Below, piece by piece: positions 1 to 8,758 of a stretch of 64,000 nucleotides of DNA. A program made the translations under genes and the position numbers. Each line of letters opens with the position of its first letter. Position 1 is the stretch's first letter. The DNA is from Gramella sp. AN32 (GTDB taxonomy: Bacteria > Bacteroidota > Bacteroidia > Flavobacteriales > Flavobacteriaceae), in contig NZ_QEYO01000003.1 in the NCBI RefSeq assembly GCF_023718305.1, positions 124,001 to 188,000 of the forward strand. The letters run 5' to 3'. Below the pieces are notes generated by a model that worked only from the letters and a program-made list of their open reading frames with translations, was not told where the DNA came from and searched no databases.

Positions 1-368
1 TTTTCCTCATAAGGATATACCTGTTTGATAATTCCATCAGGCACAGTCTCTACCCCATCCAGATTTGGATTATTATCCACCAACTGGGAAGCTACTTCCT
101 CAAAATTCTTAATATCACCATTATCATCAATCTGAAGGGCTAGAGAGAGGGCCGCGGAGGAACCGGTTTTTAAAGTTTGCGCAATATTTTGTTCCACAAC
201 CTCTGTAATTACAGACATTTCATTTAAACGTTGCTCTATTAAGATTTGATAACGTTGCCAAAGGATGAAAAACCCAATAATAAGAAGAAATAAAAAAATG
301 AGTACCGCAGTAATAACAGGCCTTCTACTGAATACATTATGCGATGACTTCACATTATTATTTGCCAT
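1..368 (-). CDS. CHASE-domain sensor protein, N-terminal part (runs off the left edge)
   Basis: The frame opens at an ATG at 366-368 and stays open to the window edge, giving about 122 residues. After a short Asn/Ser-rich cytoplasmic start there is one strong transmembrane segment at about residues 17-37 (VITAVLIFLFLLIIGFF), then a periplasmic stretch that includes VDNNPNLDGV and VYPYEE, which looks like the beginning of a CHASE ligand-binding domain. In this family CHASE is followed by a second membrane segment and then PAS and histidine kinase, or cyclase, domains. That part is outside the window, so the output domain is unknown. It sits next to the capsule locus but is separated from it by about 150 bp. 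A sensor histidine kinase is the likeliest identity, by inference. Confidence 0.6.
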   Translation of the reverse strand, partial: MANNNVKSSHNVFSRRPVITAVLIFLFLLIIGFFILWQRYQILIEQRLNEMSVITEVVEQNIAQTLKTGSSAALSLALQIDDNGDIKNFEEVASQLVDNNPNLDGVETVPDGIIKQVYPYEE

Positions 369-521
369 TCAGGTTTAGGTAGTAGGGTTTAAAAATGTCT
401 AAAAATAATTCGGGCACCTCAAATATAAGTAATTGAAATAAATAAAAACAGAGAAACGGTAAGAGTGAAAGAAAAAAGAAAGAAAAAGAGAAAGGAAATT
501 AGAAAAATCAAATCCTTAGCC

Positions 522-1859
522 TTAAAAGGATTTGATTACCTGAAGGCCGGTGCCGTAGATGGGTTTCGCCAAAGTGGAATATTCAGCCCCAAAAATTGGC
601 TTAAAATCTAGTCCAAATTCACTTAGGCTAATATCAAAGTACAAATAGGTATTCCTACTTATTTCTCCAGCTTTGGCAGTGGGATCACTCTTGTAATTGA
701 TCCTGGAAAGCATAAATTTAAAAGGCAGATTTTTATAAGAGGTTTTCAGTAAACCATTGAAACCGGCATGATGAGCCTGGAACTTACTGGCAAAAACTAA
801 ATCCTGCCCCTCATCGTATTTAAAAAACGGCAAGCCAATAATTCTTTTTTGATAAGCCCATGCCGATTGGTAGGGACCGCTATTAAAATAATTATCAAAA
901 TTATGAATTTTGGCACTTTTACTTTGATCTAGCGTATGGTAAAATTCATAAATAACACTTTGAAAAAAAGTACCTGCCCGTCTACTTTTCACAAAAATCC
1001 CATAACGACCATCAGGAAAATTTGCGAATCTGCTTCCGGAGCCATCTTCAAAAAAATGATTATAGATAAAACCCAAATCCAAACCAGAGGTTAAATAATT
1101 AAGGTTTAATTCATAAACACCTAAGTGATTACCCAGAACATTTTGTTGATCGGCTAGATTGGCGTTCTCCCCTCCTTCCCTTCCAAAAACAACTTTTAAA
1201 TAATCTTTTAAACCTTCAGGTTGGTTTATTAGGGATTTAGACTTGCCCCCCCATTGGGCATAATGCTGAATCCCAGCCCTAATTGAGAATTTATTCTCTT
1301 CGCTATAAATTAGATGAAAACTTTTATGATGAAGTTTGGGATACTTCTTATACTTATTATCATCTATAATATATTCAGCCCAGGAAAAATCAAGAGCAAG
1401 CTTTGGAAAAATGTTCAGGGGTTCATTAAGGCTTAATTTAAGACCGGGCAGTGCCTGAGAATTGTTTGACCAGGCGAAGTTTTCATTGGTAGCGCTCAAC
1501 CCATCATAATACAATGGACGTTGTTTTTTCCCAATAACAAATTTTAGTCTACGGTAATTAATCTCCCAGAATAGTTCAGAAGCCCGAAAATGACTTTTAT
1601 AATCATCATAAAATAACCCGCCGCCAATTTTTATATCCAAATTTCTGGTTAAGTCCCTGGAAAATTCCAAACTGGTTAAGCCTGCGAAAGAACTACCCAC
1701 AGAAATTTGTCCATTTTGATTATGATAAAACCAAAAAGGTAGATCATCCTGATTAGCATAAAATCCATTCAGGCTTATCGATCCGGAAAAATCATTTTGC
1801 GCAAAGCCAAATTTAAATGAGACAAAAAATATAATTAAAAGTAACCTCTTCTTTTTCAT
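522..1859 (-). CDS. Wzi-like capsule assembly outer-membrane protein
   Basis: This 445-residue protein starts with a clear signal peptide (LLLIIFFVSF, cut after FGFAQ). The rest is beta-barrel-like, with alternating aromatic and polar residues and many Tyr/Phe-rich strands. It resembles the Cap_assemb_Wzi family, outer-membrane beta-barrel proteins that help anchor or organise capsular polysaccharide at the cell surface. Recognisable family traits are the motif around GKKQRPLYYDGLS and a barrel spanning the whole length. It is the last gene of the minus-strand polysaccharide locus, 208 bp downstream of the Wzc-type kinase. That gap holds a palindromic dispersed repeat, so it may be transcribed separately. 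I am fairly sure of the family; its exact role in retention or export is inferred from family and context. Confidence 0.8.
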   Translation of the reverse strand: MKKKRLLLIIFFVSFKFGFAQNDFSGSISLNGFYANQDDLPFWFYHNQNGQISVGSSFAGLTSLEFSRDLTRNLDIKIGGGLFYDDYKSHFRASELFWEINYRRLKFVIGKKQRPLYYDGLSATNENFAWSNNSQALPGLKLSLNEPLNIFPKLALDFSWAEYIIDDNKYKKYPKLHHKSFHLIYSEENKFSIRAGIQHYAQWGGKSKSLINQPEGLKDYLKVVFGREGGENANLADQQNVLGNHLGVYELNLNYLTSGLDLGFIYNHFFEDGSGSRFANFPDGRYGIFVKSRRAGTFFQSVIYEFYHTLDQSKSAKIHNFDNYFNSGPYQSAWAYQKRIIGLPFFKYDEGQDLVFASKFQAHHAGFNGLLKTSYKNLPFKFMLSRINYKSDPTAKAGEISRNTYLYFDISLSEFGLDFKPIFGAEYSTLAKPIYGTGLQVIKSF

Positions 1860-1904
1860 ATAGGTTTGGGCCTATTAATTAGATGTATATCCGTTTTCTG
1901 CCCT

Positions 1905-2030
1905 AAAAGTTCTTTCGTCACCCTGAATGTATTTGACTCCGTCGAATCTTCGATTTCAGGGTCTCCATATTACATTGATTTACATTGAAATGAGATTCTG
2001 AAACAAGTTCAGAATGACATCATTTTTCAG
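1905..2030. repeat. Dispersed palindromic intergenic repeats
   Basis: Two short near-palindromes lie here: one beginning CACCCTGAATG and closing with TTTCAGGGTC, and one with TTCTGAAACAAGTTCAGAAT. Related sequences recur at about 20.2, 38.8, 42.0 and 55.9 kb in this window, always between genes. They are probably non-autonomous repeats; a terminator role on the minus strand is possible but there is no clean U-tract. Confidence 0.6.
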
Positions 2031-2067
2031 TTTAGGATGCTTTACGGACAAACAATTAATTAGTTTC

Positions 2068-4467
2068 TTATTTAAAAGCTATTTTATTTTTTAACCTGTC
2101 TTTAAAAGATTTTCTCTCTTCGCCGTAAGCATATCCATATTTATTCCCATATCCAAAATTAGCCATTTTAACATCGTTAAGGATAAAGCTAATCTCTTTA
2201 AATTTTCCATCCTGTTTGGAATCTACAGGGAATTGCAACAATTTCTTCTGGGTATATCCGGCTCTTACGATGTACAGTGTTAAATCTGCCCATTTATTGA
2301 TTAAAAAAGTATCGGAAACCAGTAAAGATGGGGCAGTATCCACAATTATATAATCATACATTTCCCTAAGTTCCTTAAATAACTCCCCTGCCCTATTTCT
2401 CCTCCATAATTCAGACGGATTCGGAGGTATCGTCCCAGAAGGCAACAATTCCAGGTTGGTATTTCCGGTATTGGATTCCCTGATAAGTTGCCTTAAACTT
2501 AAATTTTCATTTACCAAATAGTCACTAATTCCAAAATGGTCGCGAGAATCTTTTTCAAATCTCTGTAATTGAGGATTCCTAAGGTCAGCTCCCACTAGCA
2601 GCACTTTTTTATCTGTATTAGCCAAGGTGAGCGCCAAATTATATGATATTAAGGTCTTTCCCTCCCCTTTTATAGTCGAGGTAACAAAAATAGTGTTCCC
2701 ATTTGTCTCTCCCCTGGAGTTCCCCATTAGATACTGTAGATTGGTATGGAGAATTCGGAAGGATTCGGCTAGTATGCTTCGATCATTTTCCACGATCATT
2801 TCATTATCTTTTGTATCTACATGAGGGATTTCTCCAACCACCGGAATATCTTTAGCATATTTTTCCATATCCTCTCTACTGGACACCTTATTATTCAATA
2901 GATTTTTAATATAAATGATTAAAAAAGGAATGAGCATTCCCAGAATGAGCGCAGCAAGTAGGATGATTTTCGGTTTTGGGGAAATTGCTTGAACCGAACT
3001 ATAAGCTCGGTCTACAATTTTTGCTTTAGGCGCGGTAACTGCTAAGCTCAGTGAATTTTCCTCCCTTTTCTGAAGTAAAAATATATAAAGAGACTCTTTA
3101 ATATTCTGCTGCCGTTCTATCCCCCTAAAAAGCCTTTCTTTCCCCGGAACCGCCGAAATCTTAGAGTTAATGACAGAACCCTGCCTGTCAAGTTCCCTTT
3201 GTGAAACCTTTAAATTGGATTGCAGTCTTTGGAAGGAAGCAAGCACGTTTCCCCTAATTTGATCAATCTGATTATTTAACCTGATCACTACAGGATTCTT
3301 TTCGGTAGATCCGCTTAAAATCCTATTCCTTTCCAGCACAAGATTATTATATTCTTCAATACTGGAATTCACTGATTGCTCATGAATCCCAAGGTTTTCC
3401 GGCAATAACCCGGTACCCGATTCATCCCGCAAATAATTGATCATGGTATTCGCCAGCTCCATCTGAGTCCCAATTTCCTGATCTCGTTTATTGTAATCAC
3501 TTACATTTTCAATAAACATTTCAGATTCGGCATCAATATCGGTAATGCGGTTCACTTCTTTAAACTCCTCTTTCCCCGTCTCAACGGAATCTAATTCACT
3601 ATTAATAATCTGAAGCCGCTCGTCAATAAAATCAGCAGTATTTCGCGCCACCAGGTTCTTATCTTCTATAGCTTCCCGATTATATTCAAAAATTAACTGA
3701 TCCAGGATATCCTGGGCTTTTTGTTTAACCGGGTCGTCCAGTCCCAATTCAATTAAACTGGAATTTTTATCGGTTAAATTTACCTGTAATTTGTTGCGAT
3801 AATGAGACACCACCGATTCTACAGATAAAAACTTAATAATTAAGGAAACCTCTTCCATCTTCACCAGCTCATCTGCCGGGTTTTCGTTCAGCATAAAATC
3901 TACAAAGGGCAACGAAACAGGCTCACCAAATTTACCGTCATATTTTTTTTCAGTTTCAGTATTTATCAATTTAAAACTACTTCCCGAAACAACCAACCTA
4001 TATTCATTAAGGCTTTCCTCTCCCTGTTTTACAAGCAACTTTTCATTGAATTGCAACAGGTCGATGAGATATGGAGTAGTATTATAAAGCTCCGGACTTT
4101 TCATCGCATTTTCATCCAGATATATTATATTTAAATCCAATGCCTTGATCACATTGGTCATCATTCTCTTGGATCTTAAAATTCCGATTTCATTTTCAAT
4201 GGAATTTGTACCCATTCCACCTAACAGTCCCAAATCTGCAAAGGCAGCCATCTCCGAGGAGGGGGAATTACCTTCCTCATCCTTAATAATAATACTGGAG
4301 ATCGTATGATAAACTGGAGTAGTAGTCTTTAAATATATAAATGCCACGGCGACACATAAACAAACTGCCAATAAAAACCAGGGCCAGTATTTAATATATT
4401 TATCCAGTTCTTCGCGAAGATTAATTTCTTCTTCCTGAATTCGGTTATTCTGAATATTTTGGGACAT
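2068..4467 (-). CDS. wzc: Wzc-type polysaccharide copolymerase / tyrosine autokinase
   Basis: This 799-residue inner-membrane protein has the full Wzc/BY-kinase layout. It has an N-terminal Wzz domain with a first membrane segment at about residues 30-46, a long periplasmic coiled-coil-rich region, and a second membrane segment near residue 500 (IILLAALILGMLIPFLIIY). A cytoplasmic P-loop kinase follows, with Walker A STIKGEGKTL near residue 600, a Walker A' stretch with VGADLRNP, and a Walker B stretch YDYIIVDTAP. The C-terminal tail is rich in tyrosines (FGYGNKYGYAYGEE), the usual autophosphorylation cluster. Such proteins control chain length and work with the OPX export protein. The OPX gene is immediately upstream, with one base between stop and start, so the two are co-transcribed. 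Confidence 0.93.
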   Translation of the reverse strand: MSQNIQNNRIQEEEINLREELDKYIKYWPWFLLAVCLCVAVAFIYLKTTTPVYHTISSIIIKDEEGNSPSSEMAAFADLGLLGGMGTNSIENEIGILRSKRMMTNVIKALDLNIIYLDENAMKSPELYNTTPYLIDLLQFNEKLLVKQGEESLNEYRLVVSGSSFKLINTETEKKYDGKFGEPVSLPFVDFMLNENPADELVKMEEVSLIIKFLSVESVVSHYRNKLQVNLTDKNSSLIELGLDDPVKQKAQDILDQLIFEYNREAIEDKNLVARNTADFIDERLQIINSELDSVETGKEEFKEVNRITDIDAESEMFIENVSDYNKRDQEIGTQMELANTMINYLRDESGTGLLPENLGIHEQSVNSSIEEYNNLVLERNRILSGSTEKNPVVIRLNNQIDQIRGNVLASFQRLQSNLKVSQRELDRQGSVINSKISAVPGKERLFRGIERQQNIKESLYIFLLQKREENSLSLAVTAPKAKIVDRAYSSVQAISPKPKIILLAALILGMLIPFLIIYIKNLLNNKVSSREDMEKYAKDIPVVGEIPHVDTKDNEMIVENDRSILAESFRILHTNLQYLMGNSRGETNGNTIFVTSTIKGEGKTLISYNLALTLANTDKKVLLVGADLRNPQLQRFEKDSRDHFGISDYLVNENLSLRQLIRESNTGNTNLELLPSGTIPPNPSELWRRNRAGELFKELREMYDYIIVDTAPSLLVSDTFLINKWADLTLYIVRAGYTQKKLLQFPVDSKQDGKFKEISFILNDVKMANFGYGNKYGYAYGEERKSFKDRLKNKIAFK

Positions 4468-4468
4468 T

Positions 4469-5263
4469 CTAATTTGTAATTAATACTGCCAGTGAAATTA
4501 TGACAGAGGCAATTGAAATATAAACTCCGGCATTACGGTTATAGCTGGCAGATTGCATTTGAGCTCCATTAGGTTCTACATATACTACATCATTCTGCTG
4601 TAGATAATAGAAAGGTGAGTTAAGGACTTCCGGATTCGTTAAATCCAGATAGGCATGTGCTTTTTCACCATTTCTTTCTCTCATCACCAACACATTATCC
4701 CTGCGGCCATAAATCGTTAAATCCCCGGCAAAACCAAGCGCTTTGGGCAAACTCAACTTTTCATCACCCACATCAAAAGTGCCCGGATTACTTACTTCAC
4801 CCAGGACACTTACCTGGAAGTTTACAATGCGGGTATTAACAATAGGATCCTGCACATACTCACTAATTTTTTTCTGAAGGGAATCGGAAAGCGCTTCACT
4901 GGAGAAACCTGCGACTTTAATTTTTCCCAATATGGGAAAGTGAATGTCGCCCTGGCTGTTTACCCTATAGGTTTGAAGTTGCTGTGTTCCATTTACAGAA
5001 AGCCCTCCACTTAACCCATTGCCCTGAGGCATTCCCACCACCGGAAGGTTAAAAGGCATCGCCGCCACCTGCTCTGGTGCCGCCACAGAAATAGTCAATA
5101 GATCATTTGGCTGAATAAGTAAATTATTATTTAAATTCTTATTTAGCTGGTTTGTGGCGCTATCCATTCCCTGAAAATATACAATTTCTTTTTTGGAAAC
5201 GCAGGATTGAGCAGTGAGGATAAAAGCTAAAATAAAGATTTTAAGGAATCCGGGGAATTTCAT
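4469..5263 (-). CDS. wza: Polysaccharide export (OPX, Wza-like) outer-membrane lipoprotein
   Basis: This 264-residue protein begins with a signal peptide ending in a lipobox, LTAQS followed by Cys21, so it is probably lipidated. The Poly_export domain follows (IQPNDLLTISVAAPEQ, QGDIHFPILGKIKVAG), then an SLBB-type domain (SVLGEVSNPGTF, GDLTIYGRRDNV). A hydrophobic C-terminal segment (GVYISIASVIISLAVLI) is usual for Bacteroidetes OPX proteins. OPX proteins form the outer-membrane channel for capsule or EPS export and contact the Wzc kinase, which is encoded next. Role and family are clear; pore formation is inferred from the family. Confidence 0.92.
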   Translation of the reverse strand: MKFPGFLKIFILAFILTAQSCVSKKEIVYFQGMDSATNQLNKNLNNNLLIQPNDLLTISVAAPEQVAAMPFNLPVVGMPQGNGLSGGLSVNGTQQLQTYRVNSQGDIHFPILGKIKVAGFSSEALSDSLQKKISEYVQDPIVNTRIVNFQVSVLGEVSNPGTFDVGDEKLSLPKALGFAGDLTIYGRRDNVLVMRERNGEKAHAYLDLTNPEVLNSPFYYLQQNDVVYVEPNGAQMQSASYNRNAGVYISIASVIISLAVLITN

Positions 5264-5338
5264 TTTAAAAAATTTGGGTTTGCGAATATAATAATTGAAG
5301 TATTAAGTTTCACATTTTTTTAACTATAAGTGGGATCA

Positions 5339-6505
5339 TCAACTTCGACTATAAGAAATTTTACTTAGAAACCTATACCGGGAATTACCGGATTGTAAAG
5401 AGGATGCTCGACGTTTTAAATACTGAAAAATGCAGGCTGATGTTACAAACATGCTTAAAATGATTAGTAACATTACCATACTTTTAAAATATTTGCTGAC
5501 AGAGATGAAAACCGAAATAACTCCTAAATTCATTGCTCCTAAAATAAAACTGGAGGTTTTATGATTAAGCCCATTGTCTAATAAGACATGGTGCATATGG
5601 TTACGATCTGCTTCAAAGGGTGAATTTCTATTCAATATTCTAATGATCATAACCCGGAGCGTATCAAAAATTGGAAGGAATAACACTGCTACCATAAATA
5701 AAACGGTGTTTTCTGGAAAAAAGCCCTGATTTACTATTTGTTGATATGGTGCCATAACCAATATTTTCAGGCTTAAAAAAGCAATCATAAATCCTATGAT
5801 CAATGAACCCCCATCCCCCATAAACATTTTTTTTCTTCCCCTGGAAAAATTAAACCGAAGGAAACCACCCAGAATTCCGACAATACTAAGGCTTATCAAT
5901 ACAAAATATGATAGTCCTGTTGTATAAAATACCAGGGCATAGGTTAAACAAATAACGATTCCTGCAATGGCTGCTAACCCGTCTATCCCATCAATAAGAT
6001 TATAGGCGTTGATCAAGGCTACCACGATGAGTAATTTTATAAAATAACTAATAAGTAAAGGGATATCGTAAATACCTAAAAACCCGTGTAAGGTGGTGAA
6101 CTCAAGCTCAGGAGAAAAAATAATAAAAGATGCCGCAAATAGCTGGCTGGCAAATTTTAATCTGGCCGTAGAGATTACGAGATCATCTTTTAATCCAGCC
6201 ATAAACAGGAAAGTAAGGCCTATAATTAAATGATTCCCGGTATAACCTGTTCTCAATGCCTGTAACAAACTTATAACTAAAATTAAAACTAAAAAAAAGG
6301 AGACCCCACCAAATGGAGGGACTTTATTTTTATGGGAACTTCGATGGTTTACTTCCTTCATTAAGGATTTTTCCCGCGTGACCCATAAAACCTTCGGGGT
6401 AAAATACCAGGTTAATATAAAGGCCAGTAAAAACACTGCCCCGGCAAAGAAAAAATAATGTTGTCTAAAAAGAGTAATGAGAATTTCCTGATCTAGAATA
6501 TTCAT
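5339..6505 (-). CDS. WecA/MraY-family undecaprenyl-phosphate sugar-1-phosphate transferase
   Basis: This 388-residue multi-pass membrane protein of the glycosyltransferase 4 (MraY/WecA/TagO) family has about ten hydrophobic segments. The family signatures are all present: GLKDDLVIS (Asp-rich loop), AYNLIDGIDGLAAIAG (catalytic loop), FMGDGGSLIIGF and the His-rich RNHMHHVLLDNG near residue 300. Enzymes of this kind attach the first HexNAc-1-phosphate to undecaprenyl phosphate and so start repeat-unit synthesis. No PglC/WbaP-like transferase is seen in the locus, so this is the probable initiating enzyme. It lies between the glycosyltransferases and the export genes. Confidence 0.9.
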   Translation of the reverse strand: MNILDQEILITLFRQHYFFFAGAVFLLAFILTWYFTPKVLWVTREKSLMKEVNHRSSHKNKVPPFGGVSFFLVLILVISLLQALRTGYTGNHLIIGLTFLFMAGLKDDLVISTARLKFASQLFAASFIIFSPELEFTTLHGFLGIYDIPLLISYFIKLLIVVALINAYNLIDGIDGLAAIAGIVICLTYALVFYTTGLSYFVLISLSIVGILGGFLRFNFSRGRKKMFMGDGGSLIIGFMIAFLSLKILVMAPYQQIVNQGFFPENTVLFMVAVLFLPIFDTLRVMIIRILNRNSPFEADRNHMHHVLLDNGLNHKTSSFILGAMNLGVISVFISVSKYFKSMVMLLIILSMFVTSACIFQYLKRRASSLQSGNSRYRFLSKISYSRS

Positions 6506-6567
6506 AATAAATAGTTTATCGGGTTATTGAAATAAACCTGATCTTATAGGGAGATTGGCTGGTAAAA

Positions 6568-7317
6568 TTATTTTATTAAAAATTGGGAAAGCTTATTTAT
6601 ATTTTTTCTATAAAGTATTTTATACGGATTTTTAAACCCATTCGCTTTCAATGCTTTTAAATCTTCTAGTGATTTCTGTTTGATGTTTTTAAGACTACGG
6701 TTGCTCGCTCCACCAACGCGCATTTTGGTAATTACTTCCGGCAGATATTTAAATTTTAACGTAGGATCGCTGAAAATACGGAGCATCAAATCATAATCTG
6801 CGGCGATGTTATAATTTAGGTTGAAAAGACCGTGTTTCTCATAGACTTCTTTTTTTAGGAACAAGGTAGGATGTGCTGGCATCCAGCCTTTTTTAAGAAG
6901 TTCCGGTTTAAAAGCTTCACTCTTCCAGTAACGTATCACCTTTAAAGTATCTTCCTTATCTACATATTGCAAATCTCCATAAACCCCATCTACATTTTAT
7001 TCCTGAAAGACTCGTGCAATTTTTGAAAGAACCTCCCTGGAAGCCAGAAAATCGTCTGAATGCACAAAGCCAATCACATCACCACATGCCAGATTAATTC
7101 CTTTATTTAATGCATCATAAATCCCATTATCTTTTTCTGAAATTATTTTTAAATCACCCGTAAAAATTTTCTTTATTTTAGAAACAGTATTATCCTTAGA
7201 TGCTCCATCTATAATTACCGATTCTACATTTTTATAAGTTTGGAAATTAATAGATGTGAGGGAAGAAATTATTATTTTCTCACTGTTATAAGTAGCAGTG
7301 ATAATAGATATTTTCAT
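6568..7317 (-). pseudogene. GT2 glycosyltransferase (WcaE-like) interrupted by an in-frame stop
   Basis: Two open stretches, 7317-6997 and the part ending at 6568, lie in the same frame and together make one normal-sized GT2 protein of about 249 codons. They are separated by one TAA at 6997-6999, right after ARVFQE. The residues after the stop, NVDGVYGDLQYVD, continue the fold without a break. The first part carries the GT-A nucleotide-binding start (ISIITATYNSE), DGASKDNT and the metal-binding region FVHSDD. The second carries the acceptor-side motif AHPTLFLKKEVY and AADYDLMLRI. A single substitution of an AAA, CAA or GAA codon would explain the stop. The start overlaps the upstream GT2 gene by ATGA. 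It may be a real loss of function, a sequencing error or readthrough; the sequence cannot decide. Confidence 0.85.
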
Positions 7318-8213
7318 ATTACTATTTGATACTGCTTTTGGATATAATCTTTAATTTTTTCTTTATCATTCCCACAAGCCTTCTTAATTTCGTAAATCTT
7401 AGCATCAACTAAGGTGCGGTACCACCAGCCTTGCAAAAAATGCCAGAGAAAACCTTCTTTTCCTTCTGTAAAACCAAGGCGGAAAAAATACCTGTATATA
7501 AAATAAATAAATGCCCTAAGGAATAAAGGTTTATGAGCATAATTTTTTTTAAGTTTTCTTTTTTTTGCCGCCTGAGCACTAATCTTACTTATTTCTTTCT
7601 TGTGGGTGACAATTCCTAATTCAATGTCCAGCAAATCAATGGCCTCGCGGATGGAGTACCCATTATGTTTTGTGGTCCACCAGTGGAGGGAATTTAGATT
7701 ATGATCTGCTAAAGAATTGCTAAACTCTATTGTTAACCCTTCTGATAGGGAAATATGTTCATCCATCCATCTGTTTTCCGATTTCCCTTTTCCATTCCTA
7801 AATATTCTTAACAATTTAATTTCATCATATCCTTTTTTTAAATGGCGATTCATAAAAATACGCTGTAAAGGCAACATTATACCCGTTACAGATAAATCTA
7901 TTAAATTTAATTTTTCAATAATTTCATCTTGCAGGGCTGGGGTAAGATATTCATCAGCATCAAGTCTGAGTATCCAATCCTTTTTAATATCGCAATTTTC
8001 CAGTGCCCAGTTAAACTGGATTGCATGATTTATCCATTTATTTTGGACAAATCGGGCATTGTTTTTTAATGCAATATCTTTGGTCTTATCCTTGGAAAAG
8101 GAGTCTACAATAATAATATCCTCACACACATTTTTCAAAGAATCAATGCACCGCTGCAAATGTATTTCTTCATTAAAGGTCAATATTATAGCAGATAATG
8201 AAACTCTATTCAT
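7314..8213 (-). CDS. GT2 glycosyltransferase, WaaE/KdtX-like
   Basis: This 299-residue GT-A enzyme begins SLSAIILTFNEEIHLQRC, has DIIIVDSFSKDKT and the DxD-type metal site RLDADEYL near residue 85-90. Its length and the central CxDxHxxL-like region (WMDEHISL) match the WaaE/KdtX branch of family 2, which transfers hexoses to lipid-linked glycans. A basic C-terminal segment with FLRAFIYFIYRYFFRLGF suggests membrane association. It overlaps the acetyltransferase gene before it by 8 bp and the interrupted GT2 after it by 4 bp, so all belong to one transcript. Donor and acceptor sugars cannot be read from the sequence. Confidence 0.86.
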   Translation of the reverse strand: MNRVSLSAIILTFNEEIHLQRCIDSLKNVCEDIIIVDSFSKDKTKDIALKNNARFVQNKWINHAIQFNWALENCDIKKDWILRLDADEYLTPALQDEIIEKLNLIDLSVTGIMLPLQRIFMNRHLKKGYDEIKLLRIFRNGKGKSENRWMDEHISLSEGLTIEFSNSLADHNLNSLHWWTTKHNGYSIREAIDLLDIELGIVTHKKEISKISAQAAKKRKLKKNYAHKPLFLRAFIYFIYRYFFRLGFTEGKEGFLWHFLQGWWYRTLVDAKIYEIKKACGNDKEKIKDYIQKQYQIVI

Positions 8214-8757
8214 GAATAATTCTATTCTTTATAAATTTTGCTGGATTTCCTCCTACAATTGTCCAAGCTTCTACATTTTTATAAACCGATGCAGTAGCTC
8301 CAACTACAGATCCTTGACCAACTGTAACTCCCATTCCAACATACGCTGATGCTCCAATCCAAGCTTGATCCTCAATGGTAATAGGAGCAATAATCAATGG
8401 ATTATTACTTTTTGTAATATCATGTGAAGCGGTACATAAATAGGCTTTTTGAGAAATAGTAGTATTAGCTCCAATTTTAATTTTAGCTACATTATAACAA
8501 TCTACTTCAGGAGCTAGACAGGAATATTCATTCATTTCTAAATTCCAGGGCATATAAATTCTTACGTTAGAATAAACCACCGCTTTTGAGTGTATTTTTG
8601 CCCCAAATAAACGCAATAAAAATAATTTCCAAAAATTCCCCAAGCTCCTTGGAAATGGCCTTGCCAACAACGTCCAAGTGATAGTCCACGCGAAACGGGC
8701 TATCTGATTTTTACGACTTAAGGAATTTTTATAATTAGATAAATCTATTTTTTCCAA
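8206..8757 (-). CDS. wcaF: WcaF-like putative colanic acid acetyltransferase
   Basis: This 183-residue left-handed beta-helix acetyltransferase has an N-terminal helical part typical of WcaF (IARFAWTITWTLLARPFPRS), then hexapeptide repeats (IKIGANTTISQKAYLCT, PITIEDQAWIGASAYV, VTVGQGSVVGATASV). The catalytic His lies in TASHD. WcaF-type enzymes O-acetylate a sugar, often fucose, of the repeat unit, which fits with gmd and fcl in the same locus. It is one base away from the GT4 gene upstream and overlaps the GT2 gene downstream. Family assignment is good; the acceptor is inferred. Confidence 0.85.
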   Translation of the reverse strand: MEKIDLSNYKNSLSRKNQIARFAWTITWTLLARPFPRSLGNFWKLFLLRLFGAKIHSKAVVYSNVRIYMPWNLEMNEYSCLAPEVDCYNVAKIKIGANTTISQKAYLCTASHDITKSNNPLIIAPITIEDQAWIGASAYVGMGVTVGQGSVVGATASVYKNVEAWTIVGGNPAKFIKNRIIHE

Positions 8758-8758
8758 G

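Noticed and set aside
6568-6996. The downstream half of the GT2 gene as an independent gene starting with TTG
   Set aside because: It continues the upstream half in the same frame and lacks its own nucleotide-binding half; one interrupted gene is the simpler reading.
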